Assembly: GCF_900184225.1 (NCBI RefSeq)
Contig: NZ_FXWZ01000002.1
Coordinates: 62,001 to 126,000 of the forward strand
DNA from: Brevibacterium ihuae
GTDB lineage: Bacteria; Actinomycetota; Actinomycetes; Actinomycetales; Brevibacteriaceae
DNA: 64,000 nucleotides
Direction: 5' to 3'
Under the pieces are notes generated by a model. The model did not search any database, was not told where the DNA came from, and saw nothing but the letters and a program-made list of their open reading frames with translations. The translations under genes and the position numbers were made by a program. Shown piece after piece: positions 44,182 to 54,255 of the stretch (position 1 is its first letter; each line of letters starts with the position of its first letter).

Positions 44182-45435
44182 TTGGCTGAATTCCCACAAT
44201 CCGGAGCGGACATCAAAGTCGCCGGCACCGGCGGTGGCGGCGTCAATGCTGTCCAGCGGATGATCGACGTCGGCCTGCGCGGTGTCGAGTTCATCGCGAT
44301 CAACACCGACGCGCAGGCGCTCCTCCTGTCGGAGGCCGACCTCAAGCTCGAGATCGGCCGCGACCTCACCCGCGGCCTCGGGGCCGGCGCGGACCCGGAG
44401 ATCGGCCGCAAGGCGGCCGAGGACTCCGAGGAGGCCATCGAGGAGGCGCTCGAGGGCGCCGACATGGTCTTCGTCACCGCTGGCGAGGGCGGCGGCACCG
44501 GCACCGGTGCGGCGCCCGTCGTGGCACGCATCGCGCGGTCGCTCGGCGCGCTCACCATCGGTGTCGTCACCCGACCCTTCACGTTCGAGGGCCGTCGCCG
44601 CTCGGCACAGGCCGAGGCCGGCATCGCCGCCCTCCGCGAAGAGGTCGACACGCTCATCGTCATCCCCAATGACCGCCTGCTCTCGATCTCGGACCGCAAC
44701 GTGTCCGTGCTCGAGGCCTTCCAGTCGGCCGATGAGGTCCTCCGCTCCGGCGTGCAGGGCATCACCGACCTCATCTCGACCCCGGGGATGATCAACCTCG
44801 ACTTCGCGGACGTCAAGTCGGTCATGCAGAACGCCGGCACCGCCCTCATGGGCATCGGCTCCGCCGTCGGCGAGGACCGCGCGGTGCAGGCCGCCGAGGC
44901 CGCGATCGCCTCCCCGCTGCTCGAGGCGAGCATCGAGGGTGCGCATGGCGTGCTGCTGAGCATCCAGGGCGGCTCCGACCTCGGCCTGTTCGAGATCAAC
45001 GAGGCCGCGCGCCTCGTGCAGGAGGCCGCGCACCCGGAGGCGAACATCATCTTCGGCACGGTCATCGACGACAACCTCGGCGACGAGTGCCGGATCACCG
45101 TCATCGCCGCCGGCTTCGATTCGCAGGCCAGCGAGTCCTCCGAACCCACCGGACGCCCGGCCTTCGCCGAGCCCGAAGCCGACTCGGCCGGTCAGGATTC
45201 CGACCGCGGCGAGACGGGCCAGGGCCAGTTCGGTCAGGCCCCGGCCGGCCAGGGGCAGTTCGCCGCCGGCCAGGCATCACAGGGCCAGCCCGGCCCGGGG
45301 CAGCAGCCCGGTGCCGACCCGCAGTCCCGCCCGCAGTCCGGCCACCCCGGCTCCGACGTCCCGTCGTCGCTGCCGGAGGAGAAGCCGTCCCGGTTCGACA
45401 ACTCGGACCTGGACATCCCGGACTTCCTCAAGTGA
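44182..45435 (+). CDS. ftsZ: Cell division GTPase FtsZ
   Basis: Tubulin-like GTPase forming the division ring, 417 residues. The start is TTG 44182 (GAGGAA 7-8 bp upstream), since the conserved protein begins right after it and no ATG/GTG lies close. GTP loop [15 protein letters not shown]; the tubulin signature [12 protein letters not shown]; synergy-loop region with [12 protein letters not shown] variable linker of about 75 residues is rich in GQGQF/GQP repeats. The C-terminal peptide DLDIPDFLK is the docking site for SepF. FtsA is absent, as usual in Actinobacteria. Confidence 0.97.
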   Translation: MAEFPQSGADIKVAGTGGGGVNAVQRMIDVGLRGVEFIAINTDAQALLLSEADLKLEIGRDLTRGLGAGADPEIGRKAAEDSEEAIEEALEGADMVFVTAGEGGGTGTGAAPVVARIARSLGALTIGVVTRPFTFEGRRRSAQAEAGIAALREEVDTLIVIPNDRLLSISDRNVSVLEAFQSADEVLRSGVQGITDLISTPGMINLDFADVKSVMQNAGTALMGIGSAVGEDRAVQAAEAAIASPLLEASIEGAHGVLLSIQGGSDLGLFEINEAARLVQEAAHPEANIIFGTVIDDNLGDECRITVIAAGFDSQASESSEPTGRPAFAEPEADSAGQDSDRGETGQGQFGQAPAGQGQFAAGQASQGQPGPGQQPGADPQSRPQSGHPGSDVPSSLPEEKPSRFDNSDLDIPDFLK

Positions 45436-45455
45436 TCCGGATCGGCTGACCCACC

Positions 45456-46220
45456 GTGCTGCACAGCCGCTTCGTCCTGTCCGGTGAGCGCTTCACCGCG
45501 CATGCCGCGTTCACCGACAGGAGGGGCGGCTACAGCAGCGGGCCGTTCGACTCCTTCAACCTCGCGCTCCACGTCGGCGACGCCCCGGAGACGGTCGCGG
45601 CGAACCGAAGCATGCTCGCCACCGTGCTCGAGCTCCAGGCCGACCGGCTCGGATACGTGTCCCAGGTGCACGGCACGGCGGTGCACCGGCTCGAGCTCGA
45701 CGACCCCCCCGCCTCGGTGCCCGGCGACCCGGTGACCGCCGATGCGCAGGTCACCGCGAGCACCGACCTCGGGCTCGTCGTCCAGGTCGCCGACTGCACC
45801 CCCGTGCTCCTCGCCGATGTCGACGCCGGCGTGGTCGGCGCGGTCCACGCCGGTCGGCAGGGCATGGCCGACGGGGTGGTGCCCGCCGCGCTCGAAGCGA
45901 TGACCGCCGCCGGTGCGCGCCACGTCACCGCGATCATCGGCCCGTCGATCTGTCCCCGCTGCTACGAGGTGCCCGCCGAGCTCCGCGCCGCCGTGGCGGA
46001 CGCCGAGCCGGTGACCGCCTCCGTCTCCGCCCACGGCACCCCGGCGCTCGACGTCGCCGCGGGCGTCGCCGAGCAGCTGCGCCGCGCGGGCGTCGCGATC
46101 CACCGCTGGGTGCCGGAGTGCACCGCGGAGGACCCGGCTCTCTACTCCTACCGGCGCGACGGCGAGACCGGCCGGTTCGCCGGGATCATCTGGCTGCGGG
46201 CGAACCCCGCCGCCGGCTGA
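45456..46220 (+). CDS. pgeF: Peptidoglycan editing factor PgeF (YfiH, laccase domain)
   Basis: 254 residues. Family motifs: [29 protein letters not shown] (His), [10 protein letters not shown] (Cys) and the HAG motif in AVHAGRQGM, providing the Cys-His metal site of purine-nucleoside or peptidoglycan-editing laccase-domain proteins. E. coli PgeF removes mis-incorporated L-Ser from wall precursors; other members act on nucleosides. GTG 45456 lacks a clear ribosome site. It follows ftsZ by 20 bp. The yggS gene that often comes next is missing here. Confidence 0.9.
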   Translation: MLHSRFVLSGERFTAHAAFTDRRGGYSSGPFDSFNLALHVGDAPETVAANRSMLATVLELQADRLGYVSQVHGTAVHRLELDDPPASVPGDPVTADAQVTASTDLGLVVQVADCTPVLLADVDAGVVGAVHAGRQGMADGVVPAALEAMTAAGARHVTAIIGPSICPRCYEVPAELRAAVADAEPVTASVSAHGTPALDVAAGVAEQLRRAGVAIHRWVPECTAEDPALYSYRRDGETGRFAGIIWLRANPAAG

Positions 46221-46283
46221 GACCGCGATACGCGCCCGCCGACACGCCCGCTCGTCCTCCCCGGATCCCGGTCCCCGGCGCGG

Positions 46284-46318
46284 TAGTTTCGACACTGAGG
46301 GAGACTCACCTGCAGGTG
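46284..46318 (+). promoter_or_regulatory. sepF promoter -10 and downstream 12-bp palindrome
   Basis: TAGTTT (46284-46289) fits TANNNT. The perfect palindrome CACCTGCAGGTG (46307-46318) lies just after the expected transcription start, a position suited to a repressor. The regulator is unknown. Confidence 0.4.
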
Positions 46319-46354
46319 CGCCTGCGACCGAACCGCGAACCACGAGGAGACGAC

Positions 46355-46852
46355 ATGTCCGCGCTCAAGAAGATCGGCACCTATCTGGGATTCGTCGAGG
46401 ACGACCTCGACGAGCCGCAGGCGCGCCACCACCGCGCCGCCGACACCGACGACTACGCAGACGACTACGGGGTCGAGGACTTCGACGAGGTCGTCGAATA
46501 CGAGGAGCCCGCCGCCGTGACCCCCATCCGCGCCTCCGTCCGCCCCGTCGAGTCGGCCCCCGCCTCGGCGATGCAGCGGATCCAGACCATCCACCCCCGC
46601 AGCTACAACGACGCGAAGGCCATCGGCACCGCGTTCCGCGACGGCATCCCCGTCATCATGAACCTCTCCGCGATGGACGAGGCGAACTCGAAGCGCCTCG
46701 TCGACTTCTCCGCGGGCCTGATCTTCGGCCTGCGCGGCTCGATCGAGAAGGTCACGAACAACGTCTTCCTCCTCACCCCGGAGAACATCGAGGTGTCCAC
46801 GGAGAACGACGACGCCGGCGACACGCAGGCGAGCTTCTTCAACCAGAGCTGA
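46355..46852 (+). CDS. sepF: Cell division protein SepF
   Basis: 165 residues. The N-terminal amphipathic helix [16 protein letters not shown] is the membrane anchor. An acidic linker of about 65 residues ([15 protein letters not shown]) leads to the conserved SepF core (about 82-158) with [38 protein letters not shown] and GLRGSIEKV. It tethers FtsZ to the membrane in place of FtsA by binding its C-terminal peptide. ATG 46355 has GAGGAGA 6-7 bp upstream. Confidence 0.95.
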   Translation: MSALKKIGTYLGFVEDDLDEPQARHHRAADTDDYADDYGVEDFDEVVEYEEPAAVTPIRASVRPVESAPASAMQRIQTIHPRSYNDAKAIGTAFRDGIPVIMNLSAMDEANSKRLVDFSAGLIFGLRGSIEKVTNNVFLLTPENIEVSTENDDAGDTQASFFNQS

Positions 46853-46915
46853 GCGTCCGCGTGCGCGAGCTTCGGGCTCGCTGAGAACAGCGGGTCGCGG
46901 TTCGGTGTTTCCTCG

Positions 46916-46949
46916 GGCGGCGGTCTACCCTGGTGGGTAGACCGCCGCC
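46916..46949 (+). terminator. Hairpin between sepF and yggT
   Basis: A perfect 15-bp stem (46916-46930 with 46935-46949) with loop TGGT, 63 bp after the sepF stop and 31 bp before the yggT start. It may end the sepF message or attenuate yggT. Confidence 0.55.
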
Positions 46950-46980
46950 GTCCTGTTCGCGAAAGAGGTTCGATCCGCCC

Positions 46981-47280
46981 GTGGGCATCATCTTCCATCT
47001 CCTGGCGACGATCGTCAGCCTGTACGTCTACGTGCTGCTGGCCCGCGTCATCATCGACCTCATCCAGGTCTTCTCCCGCGATTGGCGGCCGACCGGTTTC
47101 GTGCTCGTCCTGTGCGAGATCGTGTACACGCTCACCGATCCGCCGATCACGCTCATGCGCCGGATCATCCCGCCGGTCCGTCTCGGGCAGATCTCGCTCG
47201 ACCTCGGCTTCATCGTCGTCTTCATCCTCGTCCAGGTCCTCGCCGGAGCGCTGCGCATCGCGGGCAACTCCTTCGTCTGA
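46981..47280 (+). CDS. YggT family membrane protein
   Basis: 99 residues, two transmembrane regions (IIFHLLATIVSLYVYVLLARVI and LDLGFIVVFILVQVLAGAL) flanking a loop with YTLTDPPITLMRRIIPP, the YggT/Ylmg signature. The conserved place between sepF and divIVA links the family to division; its role is not defined. GTG 46981 is chosen because the protein begins there as in relatives; AGAGG lies 13 bp before it. Confidence 0.85.
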   Translation: MGIIFHLLATIVSLYVYVLLARVIIDLIQVFSRDWRPTGFVLVLCEIVYTLTDPPITLMRRIIPPVRLGQISLDLGFIVVFILVQVLAGALRIAGNSFV

Positions 47281-47394
47281 GGGCCCGGAACGCGCCCGCG
47301 GGCGTGACCGTTTCGTGACCTCCGGGACCGCTGCACTCCGCGGTGCGGGCACGGCGCAGGCGCGCCGCGCACGACAACGGCGCGGGGGATGGGA

Positions 47395-47427
47395 TATGGT
47401 TTCTCTGTTGTCTGTTGTATAACAGAC
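47395..47427 (+). promoter_or_regulatory. wag31 promoter region with a dyad
   Basis: An AT-rich island. TATGGT (47395-47400) fits TANNNT, and TATAAC (47418-47423) is another possible -10. The dyad GTCTGTT-GTAT-AACAGAC (47410-47427) has perfect 7-bp arms and looks like an operator. A 5' leader of 60-75 nt follows. Confidence 0.45.
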
Positions 47428-47478
47428 TTGTAAAGAACAGCATTTCGAAGAACATCATTGTCGACCGAAGGTGGCCTC

Positions 47479-48276
47479 ATGGCGCTTACGCCTGAAGACG
47501 TAGTAAACAAGCGGTTCCAGCACGTCAAGTTCCGCGACGGATACGACCAGGACGAGGTGGACGACTTCCTCGATGAGGTCGTCGTCGAGCTCCGCCGTCT
47601 CTACCAGGAGAACGACGAGCTCCGCCAGAAGCTCTCGGCCGCCGAGCAGCGCGTGAATGAGCTCTCGCAGGGCGGATCCGCTCAGTCGTCTTCGTCCTCT
47701 GCGGACGCGCGGTCCGAGCCGGCCGTCGACCCGCAGGCCACCCAGGCGATGCCCGCCGCGGTGCCCGGCAACGAGCCGAAGGCCTCCGACGACCGCCGCG
47801 AGTCCGCGGAGCAGACGCCGGCCTCTCCGCTCGTCGCCCCGCAGCAGTCCGGCCCCTCGGCCGGTGCCGGCTTCGCCGCCGGTGCGGGCGCAGGTGCCGT
47901 GGCCGGCTCCGCCGCGAAGTCCTCCTCGGACCAGGACGCCCACGGCCTCATCGCCCTCGCCCAGCGCCTCCACGACGAGCACCTCGCCGAGGGTGAGCGC
48001 ACCCGCGACAAGCTCATCGGCGACGCGGAGAAGAAGGCCCAGGAGATCGTCCGCGACGCGGAGAAGAAGCGCGACGACACGCTCCGCCACCTCGAGACCG
48101 AGAAGGCCAACCTCGAGCGCGAGATCGACGGTCTGCAGAACTTCGAGCGCCAGTACCGGACGCGGCTCAAGAGCTACCTCAACGATCAGCTCCGCGAGCT
48201 CGAGAACTCCGGTTCGCTCGCCCCGGAGACCCTGGGCGGCAACAAGATGGGTTCGAACCCGCAGCACTCGATCTGA
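47479..48276 (+). CDS. wag31: Polar growth / division protein Wag31 (DivIVA)
   Basis: 265 residues. The N-terminal lipid-binding DivIVA domain (MALTPEDVVNKRFQ, RDGYDQDEVDDFLDEVVVEL) is followed by a short coiled coil. A Ser/Ala/Pro-rich variable linker occupies about residues 70-155, and a second coiled coil with many AEKK repeats about 155-245. It scaffolds polar wall synthesis in rod-shaped Actinobacteria. In mycobacteria it is phosphorylated in the linker by PknA/PknB. The ATG at 47479 has GAAGGTGG 4-5 bp upstream. A terminator hairpin follows, closing the dcw region. Confidence 0.95.
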   Translation: MALTPEDVVNKRFQHVKFRDGYDQDEVDDFLDEVVVELRRLYQENDELRQKLSAAEQRVNELSQGGSAQSSSSSADARSEPAVDPQATQAMPAAVPGNEPKASDDRRESAEQTPASPLVAPQQSGPSAGAGFAAGAGAGAVAGSAAKSSSDQDAHGLIALAQRLHDEHLAEGERTRDKLIGDAEKKAQEIVRDAEKKRDDTLRHLETEKANLEREIDGLQNFERQYRTRLKSYLNDQLRELENSGSLAPETLGGNKMGSNPQHSI

Positions 48277-48308
48277 GTCGCAGGCCACACGGCCGCAGCA
48301 CGACGCGA

Positions 48309-48341
48309 ACGGCGTCGGTGAGCTCGTCTCACCGGCGCCGT
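48309..48341 (+). terminator. Terminator after wag31
   Basis: A 14-bp stem (48309-48322 with 48328-48341) including one wobble pair, loop CTCGT. No T-run. Confidence 0.6.
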
Positions 48342-48414
48342 CGGCGTTCCCGGGCGCATGCTCCGCGCCGCCCGGGCCCGTTGCCGGTCTGTTCCCATCC
48401 GGGGCCGTGCGGCC

Positions 48415-48420
48415 TAGGGT
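48415..48420 (+). promoter_or_regulatory. -10 element for a leaderless transcript (methyltransferase)
   Basis: TAGGGT, 6 bp, ATG 48427. No ribosome-binding site is present. Confidence 0.5.
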
Positions 48421-48426
48421 GGTCCC

Positions 48427-49002
48427 ATGGTCGACTTCGATGAGTTCAGCGCGGCGGTCCTCGAGCGCTCCCGTGCGCACGATGCCGGGGCCGAGGCGCA
48501 CGAGAGCCGGTACCGCAACCTCGAACCCTCCTCCGCCCGGCTGCTCGCCGATCTCGTGGGCGGGCTCCGGGCGCAGAACGTGCTCGAGGTCGGGACCTCG
48601 AACGGGTACTCGACGATGTGGATCGCGCAGGCGCTGCCCCCGGGCGGCTCGATCCTCACCATCGACAACCACCCGGGCCGCGCCGCAGAGGCCGCCGGCC
48701 ACTTCGCCGAGGTCGGCCTCGACGCCCGGATCGAGCAGCGGGTGGGCGACGCGGCGACGGAGCTCGCGGCGATCCGCGGGTCCTTCGACCTGATCTTCCT
48801 CGACTCCGACCGGACCGCGTACGTCGACTACCTGCCGCAGATCCTGCGGCTGCTCGACGGCCTCCTCGTCGTCGACAACGTCATCTCCCACGAGCACGAG
48901 ACCGCCGAGTTCGAGGCGGCGCTGCGCGACACGCCGGGCTTCACCGTGCTCACGCTCGCGATCGGCAAGGGGCTCCTGCTCGCCCAGCGCGACGCCGGGT
49001 GA
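48427..49002 (+). CDS. SAM-dependent O-methyltransferase (family 3-like)
   Basis: 191 residues. Motif I VLEVGTSNGYSTMWIA binds SAM. Motif DLIFLDSDRTAYVDYL has the metal/substrate Asp typical of caffeoyl-CoA/catechol-type O-methyltransferases, and LLVVDNVISHEHE is the next conserved block. The substrate is unknown. Leaderless start at ATG 48427. It interrupts the usual wag31-lspA neighbourhood and is transcribed separately, behind the wag31 terminator. Confidence 0.85.
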   Translation: MVDFDEFSAAVLERSRAHDAGAEAHESRYRNLEPSSARLLADLVGGLRAQNVLEVGTSNGYSTMWIAQALPPGGSILTIDNHPGRAAEAAGHFAEVGLDARIEQRVGDAATELAAIRGSFDLIFLDSDRTAYVDYLPQILRLLDGLLVVDNVISHEHETAEFEAALRDTPGFTVLTLAIGKGLLLAQRDAG

Positions 49003-49022
49003 GTCCCGGGCGCCCGGGCGGC

Positions 49023-49028
49023 TAGACT
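49023..49028 (+). promoter_or_regulatory. -10 element of lspA-rluD
   Basis: TAGACT. The transcription start expected about 7 bp later falls after a possible GTG at 49030, so translation must begin at GTG 49072. Confidence 0.45.
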
Positions 49029-49071
49029 GGTGAGCCGGACCGCCCGACCCCGAAGAGGAGACCCCACGGCT

Positions 49072-49626
49072 GTGAGCACTGCACCCCCCACCGGCAGGAG
49101 AGGTCTCCTCATCGGTGCGCTGTTCGCGATCGCCGTCGCCGTCGTCGTCGTCGACCAGGTCACCAAGCAGATCGCGATCGCGGTGCTCGAGGGACGGCCG
49201 TCCGTGCCGGTCATCGGCGAGCTCGCCGGCTTCACCTTCTACCGCAACCCGGGCGCGGCGTTCGGGATGGGCTCGAACTCGACGTGGATCTTCGCCGTCA
49301 TCGCGATCATCGTCCTCGTCGGGATCCTCGTCGCCAGCCGCCGGCTCGGCTCGCGCGCCTGGAGCTGGGGTCTCGGGCTCCTCCTCGGCGGCCTCAGCGG
49401 CAATCTCATCGACCGGCTGTTCCGACCGCCCGGCTTCTTCCACGGCGCCGTCGTCGACTTCATCGACCTCTCGCTGTTCATCTGCAACGTCGCCGACATC
49501 GCGATCTCCGCCGCCGCCGTCGTCATCGTCGTCACCACCCTGCGCGGCATCGGGCTCGACGGCACGCGCGATTCCGACGAGACGCAGACCGCGTCTGCCG
49601 AAGACGCAGCGAAGGAGCAGGTGTGA
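49072..49626 (+). CDS. lspA: Lipoprotein signal peptidase (signal peptidase II)
   Basis: Membrane aspartyl protease that removes lipoprotein signal peptides after lipidation. 184 residues, four transmembrane helices. Motifs: [35 protein letters not shown] with the first catalytic Asp, and VVDFIDLS...NVADIAIS with the second. A Ser/Asp/Glu-rich tail follows. AGAGGAG lies 11-12 bp before GTG 49072. Stop overlaps the rluD GTG (GTGTGA). The lipoprotein at 22.2-22.8 kb is a likely substrate. Confidence 0.94.
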   Translation: MSTAPPTGRRGLLIGALFAIAVAVVVVDQVTKQIAIAVLEGRPSVPVIGELAGFTFYRNPGAAFGMGSNSTWIFAVIAIIVLVGILVASRRLGSRAWSWGLGLLLGGLSGNLIDRLFRPPGFFHGAVVDFIDLSLFICNVADIAISAAAVVIVVTTLRGIGLDGTRDSDETQTASAEDAAKEQV

Positions 49627-50552
49627 GGGAGCGTTCGATGTTCGTGCCCGAGGGACTCGAGGGCGAGCGGGTCGACACCGCGCTGAGCCGGATGCTCGGC
49701 CTGTCGCGCTCGGCCGCGGCCCAGATCGCCGCCGCCGGCGACGTGCAGGTCGACGGGGCCGTCGTGGGCAAGTCCGACCGGGTGAGCGCAGGTGCCCGCA
49801 TCGACGTCGTCATGCCCGAGCCCGCGAAGCCGCTCGAGATCGTCGCCGAGCCCGTCGAGGGGATGCGGGTGATCTACGACGACAATGCGTTCGTCGTCGT
49901 CGACAAGCCCGTGGGCGTCGCCGCCCATGCGGCCGCCGGCTGGAAGGGACCGACCGTCATCGGCGGCCTCGCTGCGGCCGGCTACGACATCGCCACCTCG
50001 GGAGCGGCCGAGCGGCAGGGGATCGTGCACCGGCTCGACGTCGGCACCTCCGGGGTCATGGTCGTCGCGAAGGGCGAGCACGCGTACTCCGTGCTCAAGC
50101 GGGCCTTCAAGGAGCGCACCGTCGCCAAGACCTACCACGCGCTCGTCCAGGGCCTGCCCGACCCGGTGGTCGGCACCATCGAAGCGCCGATCGGCCGCAA
50201 CCCGCGCCGCGACGGCCTCTACGCCGTGCGCACCGACGGCAAGCACGCCGTCACCCACTACGAGGTGCTCGAGGCGCACCGCTCCGCGACGCTGCTCGAG
50301 GTCCGGCTCGAGACCGGGCGGACCCACCAGATCCGCGTGCACATGGCCGCCACCCGGCACCCGTGCTGCGGTGACCTGCCCTACGGCGCCGACCCGGTGC
50401 TCGCCGCCCGGCTCGGTCTCGAGCGGCAGTGGCTCCACGCGGTGCGGCTCGGCTTCGAGCACCCGGAGACCGGCGAGCAGGTCGAGTTCGAGAGCGCCTA
50501 TCCCGAGGATCTGCGGACCGCTCTCGACCGGCTGCGCGACGCGCAGGGCTGA
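49623..50552 (+). CDS. rluD: Large-subunit rRNA pseudouridine synthase RluD-like
   Basis: 309 residues. An N-terminal S4 RNA-binding domain ([19 protein letters not shown]) and the RluA-family catalytic domain with [15 protein letters not shown] (catalytic Asp), [11 protein letters not shown] and [12 protein letters not shown]. It modifies uridines of 23S rRNA. The lspA-rluD order is common in bacteria. GTG 49623 overlaps lspA and has AAGGAG 5-6 bp upstream; ATG 49638 is an alternative. Confidence 0.92.
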   Translation: MRERSMFVPEGLEGERVDTALSRMLGLSRSAAAQIAAAGDVQVDGAVVGKSDRVSAGARIDVVMPEPAKPLEIVAEPVEGMRVIYDDNAFVVVDKPVGVAAHAAAGWKGPTVIGGLAAAGYDIATSGAAERQGIVHRLDVGTSGVMVVAKGEHAYSVLKRAFKERTVAKTYHALVQGLPDPVVGTIEAPIGRNPRRDGLYAVRTDGKHAVTHYEVLEAHRSATLLEVRLETGRTHQIRVHMAATRHPCCGDLPYGADPVLAARLGLERQWLHAVRLGFEHPETGEQVEFESAYPEDLRTALDRLRDAQG

Positions 50553-50588
50553 TCCCGCAGGCGCGCGGACCGTGTCCGCGGCGAGCGG

Positions 50589-50594
50589 TACCCT
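50589..50594 (+). promoter_or_regulatory. Candidate -10 of dnaE
   Basis: TACCCT fits TANNNT and would give dnaE a leader of about 30 nt holding its GGAGGAGAGAAGGA ribosome site. Confidence 0.4.
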
Positions 50595-50630
50595 GGGACG
50601 AGCGCCGACCGCAGGAGGAGAGAAGGACCC

Positions 50631-53600
50631 GTGACGACCGACAGCTTCGTGCATCTCCACGTCCACACCGAGTACTCGATGCTCGACGGAGCGGCGCGGG
50701 TGGGCGACCTCATGGCGGCTACCAAGGAGATGGGCATGCCCGCCATCGCCACCACCGACCACGGGTACCTGTTCGGCGCCTTCGACTTCTGGAGCCAGGC
50801 CACCGCTGCCGGCGTCAAGCCGATCATCGGCGTCGAGGCCTATGTCACCCCGGGCACCGCGCGCGGCGACAAGACCCGCGTCAAGTGGCGCACCGACGAG
50901 AGCCAGCGCGGCGACGACGTGTCCGGCGGCGGTGCCTACACCCACATGACGCTGCTCGCGGAGAACAACACGGGCATGCAGAACCTGTTCCGGGCCTCCT
51001 CGATCGCCTCCCTCGACTCGGCGTTCGGCAAGTGGCCCCGGCTCGACCGGGATCTCATCGAGACCCACGCCTCCGGCCTCATCGCGACCACCGGCTGTCC
51101 CTCGAGCGAGATCCAGACCCGGCTGCGCCTCGGCCAGTACTCCGAGGCGCTCCGGGCCGCCTCGGAGTACAAGGACATCTTCGGGGCGGGCAACTACTAC
51201 TGCGAGATCATGGACCACGGGCTGTCCATCGAGCGGCGCGTCGTCAAGGATCTCCTGCGCCTGGCGAAGGAGCTCGACCTGCCGCTCGTCGCGACGAACG
51301 ACCTCCACTACACCCACGAATCCGACGCCAAGGCTCACGAGGCCCTGCTCGCGATCCAGTCCGGCTCCAAGCTCATCGAGCCCACCTACGACCAGGGCGG
51401 CAGCCGGTTCGCGTTCTCCGGGTCCGGGTACTACCTCAAGTCCCCGGCGGAGATGCGCGCGCTGTTCAAGGAGATGCCCGAAGCGTGCGACAACACGCTC
51501 GAGATCGCCGAACGCTGCCAGGTGTCCTTCGACACCTCGGCGAACTACATGCCGAAGTTCCCCTGCCCGCCGGGTGAGGACGAGACCTCGTGGCTCGTCA
51601 AGGAGGTCGACCGGGGCCTCCACCACCGGTACCCCGGCGGCATCCCCGACGCGGTCCGCAAGCAGGCCGACTACGAGCTCGACGTCATCGTCTCGATGGG
51701 CTTCCCCGGCTACTTCCTCGTCGTCGCGGACTTCATCAACTGGTCGAAGGACAACGGCATCCGGGTGGGTCCCGGGCGCGGCTCCGGTGCGGGCTCGATG
51801 GTCGCCTACGCGATGCGCATCACCGACCTCGACCCGCTCGAGCACGGACTGATCTTCGAGCGCTTCCTCAACCCCGAGCGCGTCTCCATGCCCGACTTCG
51901 ACGTCGACTTCGATGATCGCCGCCGCGGTGAGGTCATCGAGTACGTCACGCAGAAGTACGGCAGCGAGTACGTCGCGATGATCGTCACCTACGGCACGAT
52001 CAAGACCAAGCAGGCGCTCAAGGACTCCGCGCGCGTGCTCGGCAAGCCGTTCTCGCTGGGGGAGCGGCTCACCAAGGCCCTGCCGCCGCCGGTCATGGCC
52101 AACGACATCCCGCTGTCCGACATCGAGGACTCCGCGGCGGCGCGCTACGGCGAGGCCGGGGAGTTCCGGGAGCTCGTCGCCTCCGAACCCGAAGCGCGCG
52201 AGACCTTCGAGACCGCGAAGGGCCTCGAGGGCCTCAAGCGGCAGTGGGGCGTGCACGCCGCCGGCGTCATCATGTCCTCGGAGCCGATCATCGACGTCAT
52301 CCCGATCATGCGCCGCTTCCAGGACGGGCAGGTCATCACCCAGTTCGACTACCCGACGTCCGAGGGCCTCGGGCTCATCAAGATGGACTTCCTGGGTCTG
52401 CGCAACCTCACGATCATCTCCGACGCGATCGCGAACATCGAGCTCAACCGCGGCTTCCACCTCGACCTCGAGCAGCTCGCGCTCGACGACGCGGAGTCCT
52501 ACCGGCTGCTCGCCCGCGGCGACACCCTGGGCGTGTTCCAGCTCGACGGCGGCGGACTGCAGGGCCTGCTCCGGCTCATGCAGCCGGACAATTTCGAGGA
52601 CATCTCCGCGACGCTCGCGCTCTACCGCCCGGGTCCCATGGGTGCGCAGTCGCACACGAACTACGCGCTGCGCAAGAACAACCAGCAGCCCATCACGCCC
52701 ATCCACCCGGAGCTCGAGGAGCCGCTGCGCGACATCCTCGACACGACCTACGGCCTCATCATCTACCAGGAGCAGGTCATGGCGATCGCGCAGAAGGTCG
52801 CCGGGTACTCGCTCGGCCAGGCCGACATCCTGCGTCGCGCGATGGGCAAGAAGAAGAAGGCCGAGCTCGACAAGCAGCAGGCCGGCTTCTTCGCCGGGAT
52901 GCAGGAGCGCGGATACTCCGAGGGTGCGGCGCAGGCGCTGTGGGACATCCTCCTCCCGTTCTCCGACTACGCCTTCAACAAGGCGCACTCGGCGGCCTAC
53001 GGCGTGATCTCCTACTGGACGGCCTATCTCAAGGCGCACTACCCGGCGGAGTACATGGCGGCGCTGCTGACCTCGGTGGGCGACAACAAGGACAAGCTCG
53101 CGATCTACCTCGGCGAGTGCCGTCGGATGGGGATCACCGTGCTGCCGCCCGACGTCAACGAGTCCGCGCAGAACTTCACCCCGGTCGGCTCCGACATCCG
53201 CTTCGGCATGGGCGCGGTGCGCAATGTCGGCAGCCAGGTCGTCGAGGGGATCGTCGCCGCCCGGACCGACAAGGGCGACTTCACCTCCTTCACCGACTTC
53301 CTCGACAAGGTGCCGAGCCAGGTCTGCAACAAGCGCACGATCGAATCCCTCATCAAGTCCGGCGCCTTCGACTCGCTCGGACACACCCGGCGCTCCCTCG
53401 TCGAGGTGCACGAGGAGGCGGTCGATTCGGTGATCGGCGTCAAGCGGCAAGAGGCAGCCGGGCAGTTCGACCTGTTCGCCGGGCTCGGCGGGGACGACCC
53501 TGCGGAGCCGAGCTTCTCCGTCGCGATCCCCGACCGCCCGGAATGGGACAAGAAGGAGAAGCTCGGGTTCGAGCGCGAGATGATCGGGCTCTACGTGTCC

Positions 53601-54212
53601 GACCACCCGCTCAACGGTCTCGAGGGCATCCTGCAGAGCGAGGCTGAGGCCTCGATCGCGGAGATCGTCGACCCGGAGAACTCCCGCCCGGAGGGATCGT
53701 CGGTGACGATCTGCGGGATGATCACCCAGGTCCAGCGGCGGGGGTCGAAGAACTCCGGCAAGCCCTACGGCATCGTCACCATCGAGGACCTCGCGGCGAG
53801 CATCGAGGTGATGTTCTTCGGCGACGTCTACGAGCCGGTGGCCTCGCTGCTCGCCACCGACCTCGTCGTCGCCGTCACCGGGCGCATCCGGCGCTCCGAC
53901 GACCGCCCGACCTCGCTCATGGCGCAGTCGATGACGATCCCCGACGTCAGCGACCCCGACGACCGGCCGCTCCACATCACCATGCCGGTCCAGCGGTGCA
54001 CCCCGGAGCTCGTCGAGGAGCTCCGCGACGTCCTCCGGGCCAATGCGGGGCACACCGAGGTCCGGCTCAACCTCACGCAGCCCGGCCGGAGCATCGTCAT
54101 GCGGCTCGACGCGAGCGTCCGGGTGAGCCCCGGCCCCAGCCTCTACGGCGATCTCAAGGCGCTTCTCGGCGCGCAGTGCCTGCAGGCGGCGGGGTCGTCG
54201 GCGTTCGGCTGA
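50631..54212 (+). CDS. dnaE: DNA polymerase III alpha subunit (replicative, DnaE1 type)
   Basis: 1193 residues. N-terminal PHP domain ([20 protein letters not shown]), which has exonuclease-type metal residues. Polymerase active site [12 protein letters not shown] (D424, D426) preceded by [25 protein letters not shown] and [10 protein letters not shown] in the fingers. Helix-hairpin-helix region, then a clamp-binding motif QFDLFAGLG, and a C-terminal OB fold ([16 protein letters not shown]). GTG 50631 has a strong ribosome site. Full-length and intact: main chromosomal replicase. Confidence 0.97.
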   Translation: MTTDSFVHLHVHTEYSMLDGAARVGDLMAATKEMGMPAIATTDHGYLFGAFDFWSQATAAGVKPIIGVEAYVTPGTARGDKTRVKWRTDESQRGDDVSGGGAYTHMTLLAENNTGMQNLFRASSIASLDSAFGKWPRLDRDLIETHASGLIATTGCPSSEIQTRLRLGQYSEALRAASEYKDIFGAGNYYCEIMDHGLSIERRVVKDLLRLAKELDLPLVATNDLHYTHESDAKAHEALLAIQSGSKLIEPTYDQGGSRFAFSGSGYYLKSPAEMRALFKEMPEACDNTLEIAERCQVSFDTSANYMPKFPCPPGEDETSWLVKEVDRGLHHRYPGGIPDAVRKQADYELDVIVSMGFPGYFLVVADFINWSKDNGIRVGPGRGSGAGSMVAYAMRITDLDPLEHGLIFERFLNPERVSMPDFDVDFDDRRRGEVIEYVTQKYGSEYVAMIVTYGTIKTKQALKDSARVLGKPFSLGERLTKALPPPVMANDIPLSDIEDSAAARYGEAGEFRELVASEPEARETFETAKGLEGLKRQWGVHAAGVIMSSEPIIDVIPIMRRFQDGQVITQFDYPTSEGLGLIKMDFLGLRNLTIISDAIANIELNRGFHLDLEQLALDDAESYRLLARGDTLGVFQLDGGGLQGLLRLMQPDNFEDISATLALYRPGPMGAQSHTNYALRKNNQQPITPIHPELEEPLRDILDTTYGLIIYQEQVMAIAQKVAGYSLGQADILRRAMGKKKKAELDKQQAGFFAGMQERGYSEGAAQALWDILLPFSDYAFNKAHSAAYGVISYWTAYLKAHYPAEYMAALLTSVGDNKDKLAIYLGECRRMGITVLPPDVNESAQNFTPVGSDIRFGMGAVRNVGSQVVEGIVAARTDKGDFTSFTDFLDKVPSQVCNKRTIESLIKSGAFDSLGHTRRSLVEVHEEAVDSVIGVKRQEAAGQFDLFAGLGGDDPAEPSFSVAIPDRPEWDKKEKLGFEREMIGLYVSDHPLNGLEGILQSEAEASIAEIVDPENSRPEGSSVTICGMITQVQRRGSKNSGKPYGIVTIEDLAASIEVMFFGDVYEPVASLLATDLVVAVTGRIRRSDDRPTSLMAQSMTIPDVSDPDDRPLHITMPVQRCTPELVEELRDVLRANAGHTEVRLNLTQPGRSIVMRLDASVRVSPGPSLYGDLKALLGAQCLQAAGSSAFG

Positions 54213-54243
54213 GATCACCCTGCGGCGCGGGCGCGCCGGGCCG

Positions 54244-54249
54244 TACACT
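54244..54249 (+). promoter_or_regulatory. -10 element for a leaderless transcript (hisD-nrdR)
   Basis: TACACT, 6 bp, GTG 54256. No ribosome-binding site is present. Confidence 0.5.
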
Positions 54250-54255
54250 GGGCGG

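Noticed and set aside
49030-49032. GTG 49030 as lspA start
   Set aside because: It lies 1 bp after the TAGACT -10, so it would not be in the transcript. GTG 49072 has a ribosome site.
49239-54248. 1669-residue open frame antisense to lspA-rluD-dnaE
   Set aside because: It mirrors dnaE, rluD and lspA codons. Its translation is low-complexity (Asp/Gly/Arg/Val-rich) without domains, which is the usual high-GC shadow.
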